6,524 bases of DNA, from the NCBI GenBank assembly GCA_017998755.1, contig JAGOCL010000149.1, forward strand, positions 1 to 6,524. The letters are read 5' to 3'. This document shows, in pieces, positions 1 through 6,354 of the stretch (position 1 is the stretch's first letter; each line of letters begins with the position of its first letter). The notes below the pieces were generated by a model that had not been told where the DNA came from, ran no database searches, and saw only the letters and a list, made by a program, of their open reading frames with translations. A program made the translations under genes and the position numbers. Source of the stretch: Spirochaetota bacterium. GTDB taxonomy: Bacteria; Spirochaetota; GWE2-31-10; MWDO01.

Positions 1-232
1 CGAAGAAGAGATAAATACAGAATTCGATAATATCATAAATAAGCGGTACGGAGAGATTGGGATTTTGCTACTGACGGACAAAGTCGGTTCGAGAATAGAG
101 CGCAAAGTAATGGATTGGCAGTTATCAGGCGAGTATCCTCTTATAGTTGAAATCCCCGATATCGACGGTCGTATGGAGGGGAAGACTACTTTATTGGAAT
201 CGATAAGAAAGGCGATAGGGCTTTCCGTATAG
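1..232 (+). CDS. atpF: V/A-type ATP synthase subunit F, 3' end (partial)
   Basis: The frame starting at base 2 stays open to a TAG at 230-232 and gives the last 76 residues; the start lies left of the window. Subunit F (NtpG in Enterococcus naming) is a small protein of roughly 100 residues that sits on the central stalk of the rotary V/A-ATPase, on the cytoplasmic side, and couples the catalytic head to the membrane rotor. The family's C-terminal half is recognisable: GEIGILLLTDKV corresponds to the Rossmann-like beta strand and following helix (family form GIxLITEKVA), then YPLIVEIPDIDG and EGK correspond to the family's PLxVEIPDKxGP segment, with a closing amphipathic helix. The gene is not followed by subunit A or B as in many V-ATPase operons, so it may end its operon here. 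No hairpin terminator is visible in the 79 bases after it. The symbol atpF follows V/A-type naming and is not F-type subunit b. Confidence 0.88.
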   Translation, partial: EEEINTEFDNIINKRYGEIGILLLTDKVGSRIERKVMDWQLSGEYPLIVEIPDIDGRMEGKTTLLESIRKAIGLSV

Positions 233-275
233 ATACAAAAAACGATAAATTTGTTTTAAAAAGTCGTCTAAATAT

Positions 276-304
276 TTGAATTTATAAAATATTCTTATTA
301 TACT
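276..304 (+). promoter_or_regulatory. Candidate sigma-70 promoter for the 312-1682 gene
   Basis: A TTGAAT box at 276-281 and a TATACT box at 299-304 are separated by 17 bases, the optimal sigma-70 spacing. Transcription would be expected to start about 7 bases after the -10 box, near 311, which is at or one base before the ATG at 312. With no Shine-Dalgarno visible in front of that ATG, a leaderless mRNA is possible. The region is very AT-rich, so a chance match cannot be excluded. Confidence 0.45.
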
Positions 305-311
305 TAACTTA

Positions 312-1682
312 ATGGAAAAAACAACAATTGTAAACAGTAAGAATCCGGCCGATTACTCGAGACGATTTAAGAAAAGATTTTTGGAAAGAAATATATTTCT
401 AGGACGTAACGACGACATACTATCTGATATTTTAAATACAAAATACAAAGAGTCTCTATCTGATAAATTTAAAGAAAATAGTTATACTTTCGAATCTATA
501 ATAAACAAAATAATCAAATTTAACCTTGAAAAAAGCCGTCTTCGTTTGATAGATTTTAATTATTTTATAGAAAGCGATATTCCGTCAAATATCGTTGGAA
601 ATATCTCTTTACTTGAAGATACGTTAAATTATTTGCTTGATTTCATCATAATAAACTCAAAATGCGGTAAAATAACTCTTTTCACAGATTATAGGTACAA
701 AAATATTAATGAAGTAGGGTTATATTTTTCAATAATTTACAAGATAAACGGTTCGGCCGGATTGTCGGCTCTTTTTGATATGAATCTTGACGATATTGAG
801 AATAACTGCAAAGATAATCTTGGAAATTTAAAAATTATAACGGGATTGCTAAAGAGTTATTTTATTTCTCTAAATGTAAAGAAAGATAGCAAAAAAGAGA
901 TAAAATTTAGTTTTGAGATACCGTTTAGAGTTGAGGAAAAAAACAATATACAAAATATTGAGAAAGAAGCGCGTAAAAACGACGTTTTACCTAAATACAA
1001 TATTGGTTTATTGATATACGACGAGCTTTTAAATAATTATATCGCGCAAAAGTTACAGAAATATAATCAGAATGTGATCAATATATCAGATATTATCAAT
1101 ATTCAGGACAATATAAGAGAATACGACTGTATTTTGATTGACGACAATACTTTTTATAAATATCCCGATTTCAAAAAAAACTTTATAAAAAATAACGACG
1201 CGTCGCTGGCCATATTGTCTTATTCGAATAATTATTTTAACGAAGACGAATACAAAGAAAAACTTGCCGACGTAATAGTTTACTTCCCTCTGAACGTTGA
1301 TAAATTTCTCAAATATTTAACTAAATACAAATCCATTGTTTCAAATGACGCTTATTTTGTTAATAATAACAAAAATGGCGAGGATAAAGCTTTTTTTTCT
1401 AATTTGGATAATGTAGGTAGAGACATTATAAATATTTTTATTAATAATCACGGTAAAATAGTAGCTAAAATCAGGGAGGATATTGATAAAAAAGAATATG
1501 AAACTTTGATTTACGACTGTTTATATTTCAAAGAAGTGGCAAAGATATTCAAATATCAAAAACTAATTGACGTTTTGTATCAAATAGAAAAGAAAGGTAT
1601 CGAATCAAGTTTAGAAAATATCGAATATTATTACAACAATATGCTTCTAGAGATAGAAAACCTTATAAATAAACTAAAATAA
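312..1682 (+). CDS. Degenerate hybrid histidine kinase-like protein (pseudo-HATPase, receiver-like, Hpt-like)
   Basis: A 456-residue soluble protein with no signal peptide or membrane segment; I do not recognise a named gene. The domain order resembles the output half of a hybrid sensor kinase. Residues about 60-207 follow the end of a DHp helix plus the GHKL ATPase fold: YTFESIINKII, FIESDIP, then LLEDTLNYLLDFIIINS at the N box and IKFSFEIPF as the closing strand. Residues about 229-342 look like a receiver: IGLLIYDELL as strand 1, EYDCILIDDN as strand 3 with D277 at the phospho-acceptor position, and SLAILSYS as strand 4. Residues about 365-456 are helical and Hpt-like. Key residues are missing. 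The N-box Asn aligns with F111 and the G1 Asp with N146. The GxGxG box reads NLGNLKI, the receiver Lys aligns with F325, and the Hpt His aligns with L404 in LYFKE. It is therefore probably a non-catalytic scaffold or sensor. Alignments were done by eye; the fold call is inference. The ATG at 312 has no Shine-Dalgarno. Confidence 0.55.
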   Translation: MEKTTIVNSKNPADYSRRFKKRFLERNIFLGRNDDILSDILNTKYKESLSDKFKENSYTFESIINKIIKFNLEKSRLRLIDFNYFIESDIPSNIVGNISLLEDTLNYLLDFIIINSKCGKITLFTDYRYKNINEVGLYFSIIYKINGSAGLSALFDMNLDDIENNCKDNLGNLKIITGLLKSYFISLNVKKDSKKEIKFSFEIPFRVEEKNNIQNIEKEARKNDVLPKYNIGLLIYDELLNNYIAQKLQKYNQNVINISDIINIQDNIREYDCILIDDNTFYKYPDFKKNFIKNNDASLAILSYSNNYFNEDEYKEKLADVIVYFPLNVDKFLKYLTKYKSIVSNDAYFVNNNKNGEDKAFFSNLDNVGRDIINIFINNHGKIVAKIREDIDKKEYETLIYDCLYFKEVAKIFKYQKLIDVLYQIEKKGIESSLENIEYYYNNMLLEIENLINKLK

Positions 1683-3020
1683 TTACGGTTCTAGTCTATT
1701 AATATCTCGCGGAAATAAACTCGCCTCTTTCACGTTTGGCAAGTTGCACAGAAGCGAGGTTAGTCTTTCTAAGCCAAGTCCGAGCCCCCCGTGCGGCGGC
1801 ATACCGTATTTGAAACATTGCAGATACGACTCGAAAGATTCGATGTTCATACCTAATTTGGACATTTTAGCGATATAGTCTTCGTATCTGTGTAGTCTTT
1901 GACCCCCCGTCGTTATCTCTAAACCCCTGAACAACAAATCGAAGGAGAGAGACTCTTTAGGATCGGCCGGATCGTGCGCGGCGTAAAATGGTCTTTTTTC
2001 GGTCGGATAATGCGTTATGAATACGAAATCGGAGTTGTGTTTCTCTTTAACAAATTTTGATATGAGTTGTTCCTCTTCCGGGCATAAATCGTTTTCTCCT
2101 CTGAAATCCTTTTTATATTCTTGAAAAATGATTTCTTTTATCTCGTTAAATTTATAAGTTATGATTTTATTTATTTCGGGAACTTCGATATTCAGCAAAT
2201 CTATCTCGTACTTGCATGTTTCTTTAATTTTACTAAAAATAGAGTTTAATACGGCAGATTCTATTTGAATGAGCTCTTCAAAACCGCCTGATAAAGCCGT
2301 CTCTATATCTAGCGATATATATTCGTTTAAGTGTCTCGACGTGTCGTGTTTTTCTGCTCTAAAAACAGGTCCGGTTTCAAAAACTTTACCAAAAGCTCCG
2401 ACCATCATCTGTTTGTAAAATTGGGGCGATTGAGCGAGAAACGCTTTTTTTGTAAAATAATCGATGTTGAAGATATTGGCTCCGCCTTCGGCTCCCGAAA
2501 AAACGATTTTGGGAGAACAAATTCTTGTAAAACCGTTATTTGTAAGAAAATTTCCGAATTCGTTGAATATCGTAGCGCTTATTTTAAAAATTGATCGCAA
2601 TTTCGGATGTCTTAACGATAGAGGTCTCAAGTCGAATTTGGTTTCCAAAGATATATTTAACTCTTTTTTAGTAGTATCTATCGGTAAAGGGGAAATCGAC
2701 GGAGCCGATACGATCTCTACGCCGGTTAAGCTGATCTCGATATCTCTGGGATTTATAGAATTGTCTTTAATATTTGAACTTTTAACTATTCCTTTTACTT
2801 TTACCGTAGACTCAACCGCTATGGTTGAAAGATCGATCGAAACGCTATTTTTATCGGCGACGGTTTGTATAGTATACCGCGGCGTTCTTAAGATAATAAA
2901 CGCTCCCCAACCGAGTACTCTTATATTTGAAACCATACCGGTTAATTCTATCTCTTTTCCGATAATTTCAGTAAAATTTATCGTCGTATCTATATTTTTT
3001 AATAATTCAAGCTCTTTCAT
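1683..3020 (-). CDS. aspS: Aspartyl-tRNA synthetase, archaeal/eukaryal type (AspS2-like)
   Basis: A cytoplasmic class IIb synthetase that charges tRNA-Asp with aspartate using ATP, and possibly also tRNA-Asn. Residues 20-110 form the N-terminal OB-fold anticodon-binding domain, followed by the PLPID linker (111-115). The catalytic core carries motif 1 around GFTRICSPKI (163-172), GAEGG (176-180), QSPQFYKQ (197-204) with K203 at the aspartate-contacting Lys position, motif 2 FETGPVFRAEKHDTSRHLNE (214-233), GGQRLHR (372-378), motif 3 GGLGLGLERL (411-420), and the typical end FPRDINRLEP. At 445 residues without a GAD insertion it is the archaeal form; bacterial AspRS is near 590. The QSPQxxK motif and the FPRD..RL ending favour AspRS over AsnRS. 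The family's discriminating Trp or His in the OB fold is Ser31 here, so tRNA specificity is uncertain. The start at 3020 is set by GGAG with a 7-base gap. It is probably transcribed alone from its own promoter, and its stop abuts the convergent upstream gene. Confidence 0.92.
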   Translation of the reverse strand: MKELELLKNIDTTINFTEIIGKEIELTGMVSNIRVLGWGAFIILRTPRYTIQTVADKNSVSIDLSTIAVESTVKVKGIVKSSNIKDNSINPRDIEISLTGVEIVSAPSISPLPIDTTKKELNISLETKFDLRPLSLRHPKLRSIFKISATIFNEFGNFLTNNGFTRICSPKIVFSGAEGGANIFNIDYFTKKAFLAQSPQFYKQMMVGAFGKVFETGPVFRAEKHDTSRHLNEYISLDIETALSGGFEELIQIESAVLNSIFSKIKETCKYEIDLLNIEVPEINKIITYKFNEIKEIIFQEYKKDFRGENDLCPEEEQLISKFVKEKHNSDFVFITHYPTEKRPFYAAHDPADPKESLSFDLLFRGLEITTGGQRLHRYEDYIAKMSKLGMNIESFESYLQCFKYGMPPHGGLGLGLERLTSLLCNLPNVKEASLFPRDINRLEP

Positions 3021-3024
3021 TATC

Positions 3025-3031
3025 TTTCTCC
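3025..3031 (-). promoter_or_regulatory. Ribosome binding site of aspS
   Basis: The minus strand reads GGAGAAA and then four bases before the ATG at 3020. The GGAG core (3028-3031) is 7 bases from the start codon, a normal distance. This supports Met at 3020 as the true start and shows that this organism uses Shine-Dalgarno initiation. Confidence 0.8.
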
Positions 3032-3062
3032 ATATAAGTAATTTTTGTAATAAAACTAGTAG

Positions 3063-3091
3063 ATTATATGATATTTATAAATAAAAATCAA
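3063..3091 (-). promoter_or_regulatory. Sigma-70 promoter of aspS
   Basis: On the minus strand TTGATT (3086-3091) is followed after exactly 17 bases by a perfect TATAAT (3063-3068). The predicted start of transcription is near 3056, giving a 5' leader of about 36 bases that contains the GGAG site. No T-box or attenuator fits in so short a leader, so nothing here suggests tRNA-responsive control. The promoter lies downstream of the neighbouring gene's terminator, making aspS an independent unit. Confidence 0.78.
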
Positions 3092-3130
3092 GATATTATG
3101 TTGAGAGGTCAAATTTTAATTTCAGCTTAT

Positions 3131-3164
3131 AAAAAAAAGAGGCGATCCTTTCGAATCGCCTCTT
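3131..3164 (-). terminator. Rho-independent terminator of the isoamylase gene
   Basis: A perfect 10-bp inverted repeat (3137-3146 with 3155-3164, arm AAGAGGCGAT) encloses an 8-base loop. On the minus strand the stem runs directly into a T tract (the A run at 3131-3138), whose last two bases belong to the stem. It begins about 20 bases after the isoamylase stop codon and precedes the aspS promoter. The T tract is on the minus-strand side only, so it works for the isoamylase transcript. Confidence 0.93.
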
Positions 3165-3184
3165 GTACATTTTGATTAGGTTTA

Positions 3185-6100
3185 TTAATTAGTAACCTTA
3201 ACGCTGTCGAAGTAGAAACTACCCGACGATCTCGCCGATATTCTCCATCGGATGTAATAGTTCCCGGTTAAACCAAGATTTACCGTATAAGCGGTATTTG
3301 TACTCTTAATAGTTCCGGTATTGGCTCCGTTACAACTAATCGTCTGTTTAACAGTCCAAGTAGCGTTATCCGGAGACGTCTCAACGACAACTGTAAAATT
3401 AGAAGTCGTCGCCGACGCTCTAGCGGAGTAAGTTAACGTTTTCGGATTAGATTTTTGAGGAGTTCTCAAATATCTTCCCGTAGCCGCCAATCCAGCGCCA
3501 TAAGTTCCCGAAACTTTCGGAGTAGTACTGATATAAGCAGAATTTGAATACCATGCTCCGTCTTCGGCGGTATGAGTCCAAACTCCGGTTGATTTTGCAA
3601 CAAAACCATCCGTAGTCTCAAAACCGTTGTCAATTAGAGTTACAGGAGTCGCCGCAGTCGATACTTCTTGAAATACTGCGATAGATCTAGCTTTAACTCC
3701 ATACCAGAAATCGTATGCGGGATCCGGAGCCCATGCGGTTGACGCCGCCCATACGTTGTCGTTCGCTTCAGCCCATTGAGCGGTGTCTATAATTCTAGCC
3801 CACTTTTTGCCGGTATCGGCTTTAGGTATGGTAAAATTAACGTCTGCGCTGTAAGAATTGATTAACAGTAAGAAATCAACATTTCCAACTGAAGAACCGT
3901 CTATTCTTACCCATACGCACTTATCGGTATCAGTTAACGTACCAACGCCGTCGTTCTTTTTCAAATAGATAGGCATCGTATAACTGGATTGTCTCAAAGC
4001 TACATTGTTCTTCTTGATACCAAGAACGTATTTAGCAAACATAAAAATGTTGTTCTTTGCATCCGCTTTTCCATCCGTTCCGAGATTGTTGTGTTGTCCC
4101 GTAATAGCAGTTTGCGGAGCGTCTCTGTTGATCATCTTATAGTTGTTCCATGTAGCGACTGAGTCGATGTTATACGGATTGTTGTTTCCGTTTTGCGTTC
4201 TACCAAACTCGTCTCCATATACCGATAACGGAACGCCTCTTGAGAACATGTGGATAGTCCAGAAGTTTCTTAACTGTTGTCTTCTCAGAGCCTGATTACC
4301 GCCTGAATCCCACGAGTGATTGGTATCGTTTCCGCCGTCCGACGGTCCCCAGGGCCAAGTCAAACTTGAGTTCATTTTAGAATTGTAACTAACAACGTCG
4401 GCTAATGTGAAGCCGTCGTGAGCGACTAAGAAGTTAACAGATTTGTGAGGTCCGCCCGAGCCGCCGTCGTAATATCCGTTGTAGGTGCCATAGAATACGT
4501 CTCCGAAACTGTAATATGTTCCCGGCTTGTATCCGTTCCCTTTAACGAACTTTCTAACTACGTCTCTATAATCTCCGTTCCAGTCTCCCCATGCCGCTGG
4601 GAATCCGGATACGAAACTGCCGCCGCAGTCCCACGCTTCCGCTATCATTTCGACGTTATACGTTGTAATCATACCGGTTATATCTGTGATAACAGGTTGA
4701 TTGTACGGGTCGAAATTGTAGTAGTTATTAGCGTTTCTAGCGATAACTGGAGCTAAGTCGTACCTGAATCCGTCTACGCCCATTGTGTTGATCCAATATT
4801 TAAGAGAATCTGTGATAAGAGCTCTAGTTCCCGCGTTTGTGCAGTTGAGTTGGTTGCCGCAACCGGTCGTTCCATCCCAGTAGAACTTCTTATCGTCGGT
4901 TAGTCTGTAATACGAACTGTTAGCCAATCCCGCAAAACTTGTAAGCTCTCTTGTGTACTGATCGCCCCATGTTCCGCCTTCGCCCGTGTGGTTGAATACT
5001 ACGTCGAGATATACTTCCATTCCCGCGTCGTGGAAAGCTTTAACCATCGCTTTAAACTCTGAAGTAGGTCCGCCCAACGCTTTGTTGTAGGAATATCTTC
5101 TGTCCGGAGCAAAATAACCGTAGGTCATATACCCCCAGAAGTTTCCGCCGGCGCCGTTATCCGGATTGATATCGTTCGCAGTCTCGTGAACCGGCAATAA
5201 TTCGATAGTGTTGTATCCCAAAGCTTTCAAATATTTAGCCATATATCCGGCGCCTTTGTAAGTTCCAAGATAAGAGGTAGGAACGTTAGCGACAGCCGCG
5301 AATTCTGACATACCGGTCAATATTGTCGTTAAACTAGCCGCGGAAGCGTCTTTTGTCAAACCTCTAACGTGAGCTTCATATATAACCGCGTCTTTTTGAG
5401 CGATTTTCGGTTTGGTTCCAAAACTTGTCGTGTCCACTTTCATTGCGACGCTCTTCGGAGCCCATTTACCCGTGTCGTAATTTCTTCTGGCGATACCCGC
5501 ATATAATCCGGGTCCCGTTCCGTACATTCCGCCGTTGTGTCCGGCCGCGATCATAGCGGGAGTTTCTTTATCGTGAGTCAACTCCATCGCATACGGATCG
5601 TATAGAACTTTGTTCGGGTTAAATCTGTTTCCCGCCGAGTCGACGTCGCTTATGAAGCCCGCCGAGCTGTTGCCTCTAACCCAAGCGTCGCTATAAGGCC
5701 AGTTTGGCCCCCAAGCTCTGTATCCGTAAAGATATTTGCTAGTCGATGCGCATTTGATCTTAGCTCTCCATACTCCGTCCGAACCTTTCGCCATGTTATA
5801 CCAATAAGTAGCGTTGTACCCTGTTTGGTAAGTCGTAGAAGCTCCGTAGTATTCCAATAATACTTTTGTTGCGTTTGGAGCGTAAACTCCGAATTCGAAA
5901 TAGTAGTTAGTTGTCGTTCCGCTTACGATAGAAACTTGCCTAACCCCTTTTGGCCAGGTAGAAGTTCCCCATGTAGTTTTCGAATAAGGATAGCAACTAC
6001 TGGTCGAAGTTGTAGGATACTTCTCGCCAATTGCCCTATCGGTACCGATCTCGGTAACCTCGACGGCTAAGTCCTCCTCAACAAGAGCTTCTTGCATATT

Positions 6101-6211
6101 GTCTTCTTCAACATACAATAAGTTACTGTTTGAGCACCCCATTAATAAACCCAGCGTAGCTAAGAAAGCTACAATAAGAAACATACTTTTTAATTCTTTT
6201 TGTTTCATCAT
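3185..6211 (-). CDS. Exported lipoprotein isoamylase (GH13 debranching enzyme) with CBM48 and an extra C-terminal module
   Basis: Hydrolyses alpha-1,6 branch points of glycogen, amylopectin or their dextrins (isoamylase, EC 3.2.1.68 type), probably anchored outside the cytoplasm. Residues 1-26 are a lipoprotein signal with lipobox LLMGC (Cys26), then an acidic tether (about 33-58, rich in E/D). A CBM48-like domain covers roughly 90-205 and contains GYRAWGPNWPY and NRFNPNKVLYDPYA, phrases close to Pseudomonas isoamylase as I remember it. The (beta/alpha)8 domain has all four GH13 regions: DVVFNH (403-408); GFRYDLAPV (481-489) with nucleophile D485; EMIAEAWD (521-528) with acid/base E525; and FLVAHDG (594-600) with H598 and D599. 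The C-terminal beta domain ends near 850. Residues about 855-1008 are an additional beta-rich, Ser/Thr-rich module ending GSFYFDSVKV, resembling jelly-roll or carbohydrate-binding folds. Pseudomonas isoamylase, at about 750-775 residues, lacks it. The gene is monocistronic with a strong Shine-Dalgarno and terminator. Region IV and GDEFGRTQNGNNN are also GlgX-like, so substrate range is open. Confidence 0.93.
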   Translation of the reverse strand: MMKQKELKSMFLIVAFLATLGLLMGCSNSNLLYVEEDNMQEALVEEDLAVEVTEIGTDRAIGEKYPTTSTSSCYPYSKTTWGTSTWPKGVRQVSIVSGTTTNYYFEFGVYAPNATKVLLEYYGASTTYQTGYNATYWYNMAKGSDGVWRAKIKCASTSKYLYGYRAWGPNWPYSDAWVRGNSSAGFISDVDSAGNRFNPNKVLYDPYAMELTHDKETPAMIAAGHNGGMYGTGPGLYAGIARRNYDTGKWAPKSVAMKVDTTSFGTKPKIAQKDAVIYEAHVRGLTKDASAASLTTILTGMSEFAAVANVPTSYLGTYKGAGYMAKYLKALGYNTIELLPVHETANDINPDNGAGGNFWGYMTYGYFAPDRRYSYNKALGGPTSEFKAMVKAFHDAGMEVYLDVVFNHTGEGGTWGDQYTRELTSFAGLANSSYYRLTDDKKFYWDGTTGCGNQLNCTNAGTRALITDSLKYWINTMGVDGFRYDLAPVIARNANNYYNFDPYNQPVITDITGMITTYNVEMIAEAWDCGGSFVSGFPAAWGDWNGDYRDVVRKFVKGNGYKPGTYYSFGDVFYGTYNGYYDGGSGGPHKSVNFLVAHDGFTLADVVSYNSKMNSSLTWPWGPSDGGNDTNHSWDSGGNQALRRQQLRNFWTIHMFSRGVPLSVYGDEFGRTQNGNNNPYNIDSVATWNNYKMINRDAPQTAITGQHNNLGTDGKADAKNNIFMFAKYVLGIKKNNVALRQSSYTMPIYLKKNDGVGTLTDTDKCVWVRIDGSSVGNVDFLLLINSYSADVNFTIPKADTGKKWARIIDTAQWAEANDNVWAASTAWAPDPAYDFWYGVKARSIAVFQEVSTAATPVTLIDNGFETTDGFVAKSTGVWTHTAEDGAWYSNSAYISTTPKVSGTYGAGLAATGRYLRTPQKSNPKTLTYSARASATTSNFTVVVETSPDNATWTVKQTISCNGANTGTIKSTNTAYTVNLGLTGNYYIRWRISARSSGSFYFDSVKVTN

Positions 6212-6221
6212 TAAAATTCAT

Positions 6222-6229
6222 ACCTCCTT
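6222..6229 (-). promoter_or_regulatory. Strong ribosome binding site of the isoamylase gene
   Basis: The minus strand reads AAGGAGGT, a near-perfect anti-16S match, 10 bases before the first of two tandem ATG codons (6211, then 6208). The gap favours the first. Another ATG at 6221-6219 starts inside the final T of this box and is out of frame, so it is too close to be used. The strong site fits high expression of a surface enzyme. Confidence 0.85.
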
Positions 6230-6280
6230 TTATAAAAAATTAAATTTACCTAATATAAAATATAACACAAATAAAAAAAA

Positions 6281-6309
6281 ATAAAAGATAAATATGAATA
6301 AATTTTCAA
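6281..6309 (-). promoter_or_regulatory. Possible promoter of the isoamylase gene (weak)
   Basis: The minus strand has TTGAAA (6304-6309), 17 bases, then TTTTAT (6281-6286), which would give a leader of roughly 60 bases. The -10 box is poor. A TATAAT hexamer inside the palindrome at 6343-6354 and a TATATT nearer the gene are alternatives, but neither has a good -35 partner. In such AT-rich DNA none of these is secure. Confidence 0.28.
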
Positions 6310-6342
6310 AAAAGTCATAAATTTTATTAAATACAATAACTA

Positions 6343-6354
6343 CAATTATAATTG
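6343..6354. repeat. Perfect 12-bp palindrome CAATTATAATTG
   Basis: The twelve bases are identical on both strands and lie about 130 bp upstream of the isoamylase start. The palindrome embeds a TATAAT. It could be an operator for a dimeric regulator of the carbohydrate gene, but AT-rich palindromes arise easily by chance and no second copy is seen in the window. Confidence 0.4.

Noticed and set aside
2331..2594. Plus-strand open frame of 87 codons inside aspS
   Set aside because: Lies wholly opposite conserved synthetase core sequence, has no ribosome binding site and no recognisable protein character.
1683..3020. Asparaginyl-tRNA synthetase as an alternative identity
   Set aside because: QSPQFYKQ with the aspartate-contacting Lys, GMPPHGG and the FPRDINRLEP ending are AspRS features; AsnRS usually differs at these places.
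2464..3084. Plus-strand open frame of 206 codons opposite the 5' half of aspS
   Set aside because: A shadow of the synthetase codons; the translation resembles no family, and the opposite strand carries clear class II motifs, a promoter and a Shine-Dalgarno.
4445..4756. Plus-strand open frame of 103 codons inside the isoamylase gene
   Set aside because: Antisense to the GH13 catalytic domain, including regions II and III; no start signals.
3185..6211. Pullulanase or cytoplasmic GlgX as the main call
   Set aside because: The GYRAWGPNWPY, NRFNPNK and AQKDAVIYEAHVRG stretches fit Pseudomonas-type isoamylase, and the pullulanase YNWGYxP signature is replaced by NFWGYMT. GlgX-like phrases in region IV leave the exact substrate open but do not change the class.
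6099..6284. Plus-strand open frame of 61 codons over the isoamylase start
   Set aside because: Antisense to the lipoprotein signal peptide and its ribosome binding site; lysine- and asparagine-rich, as expected from AT-rich DNA.
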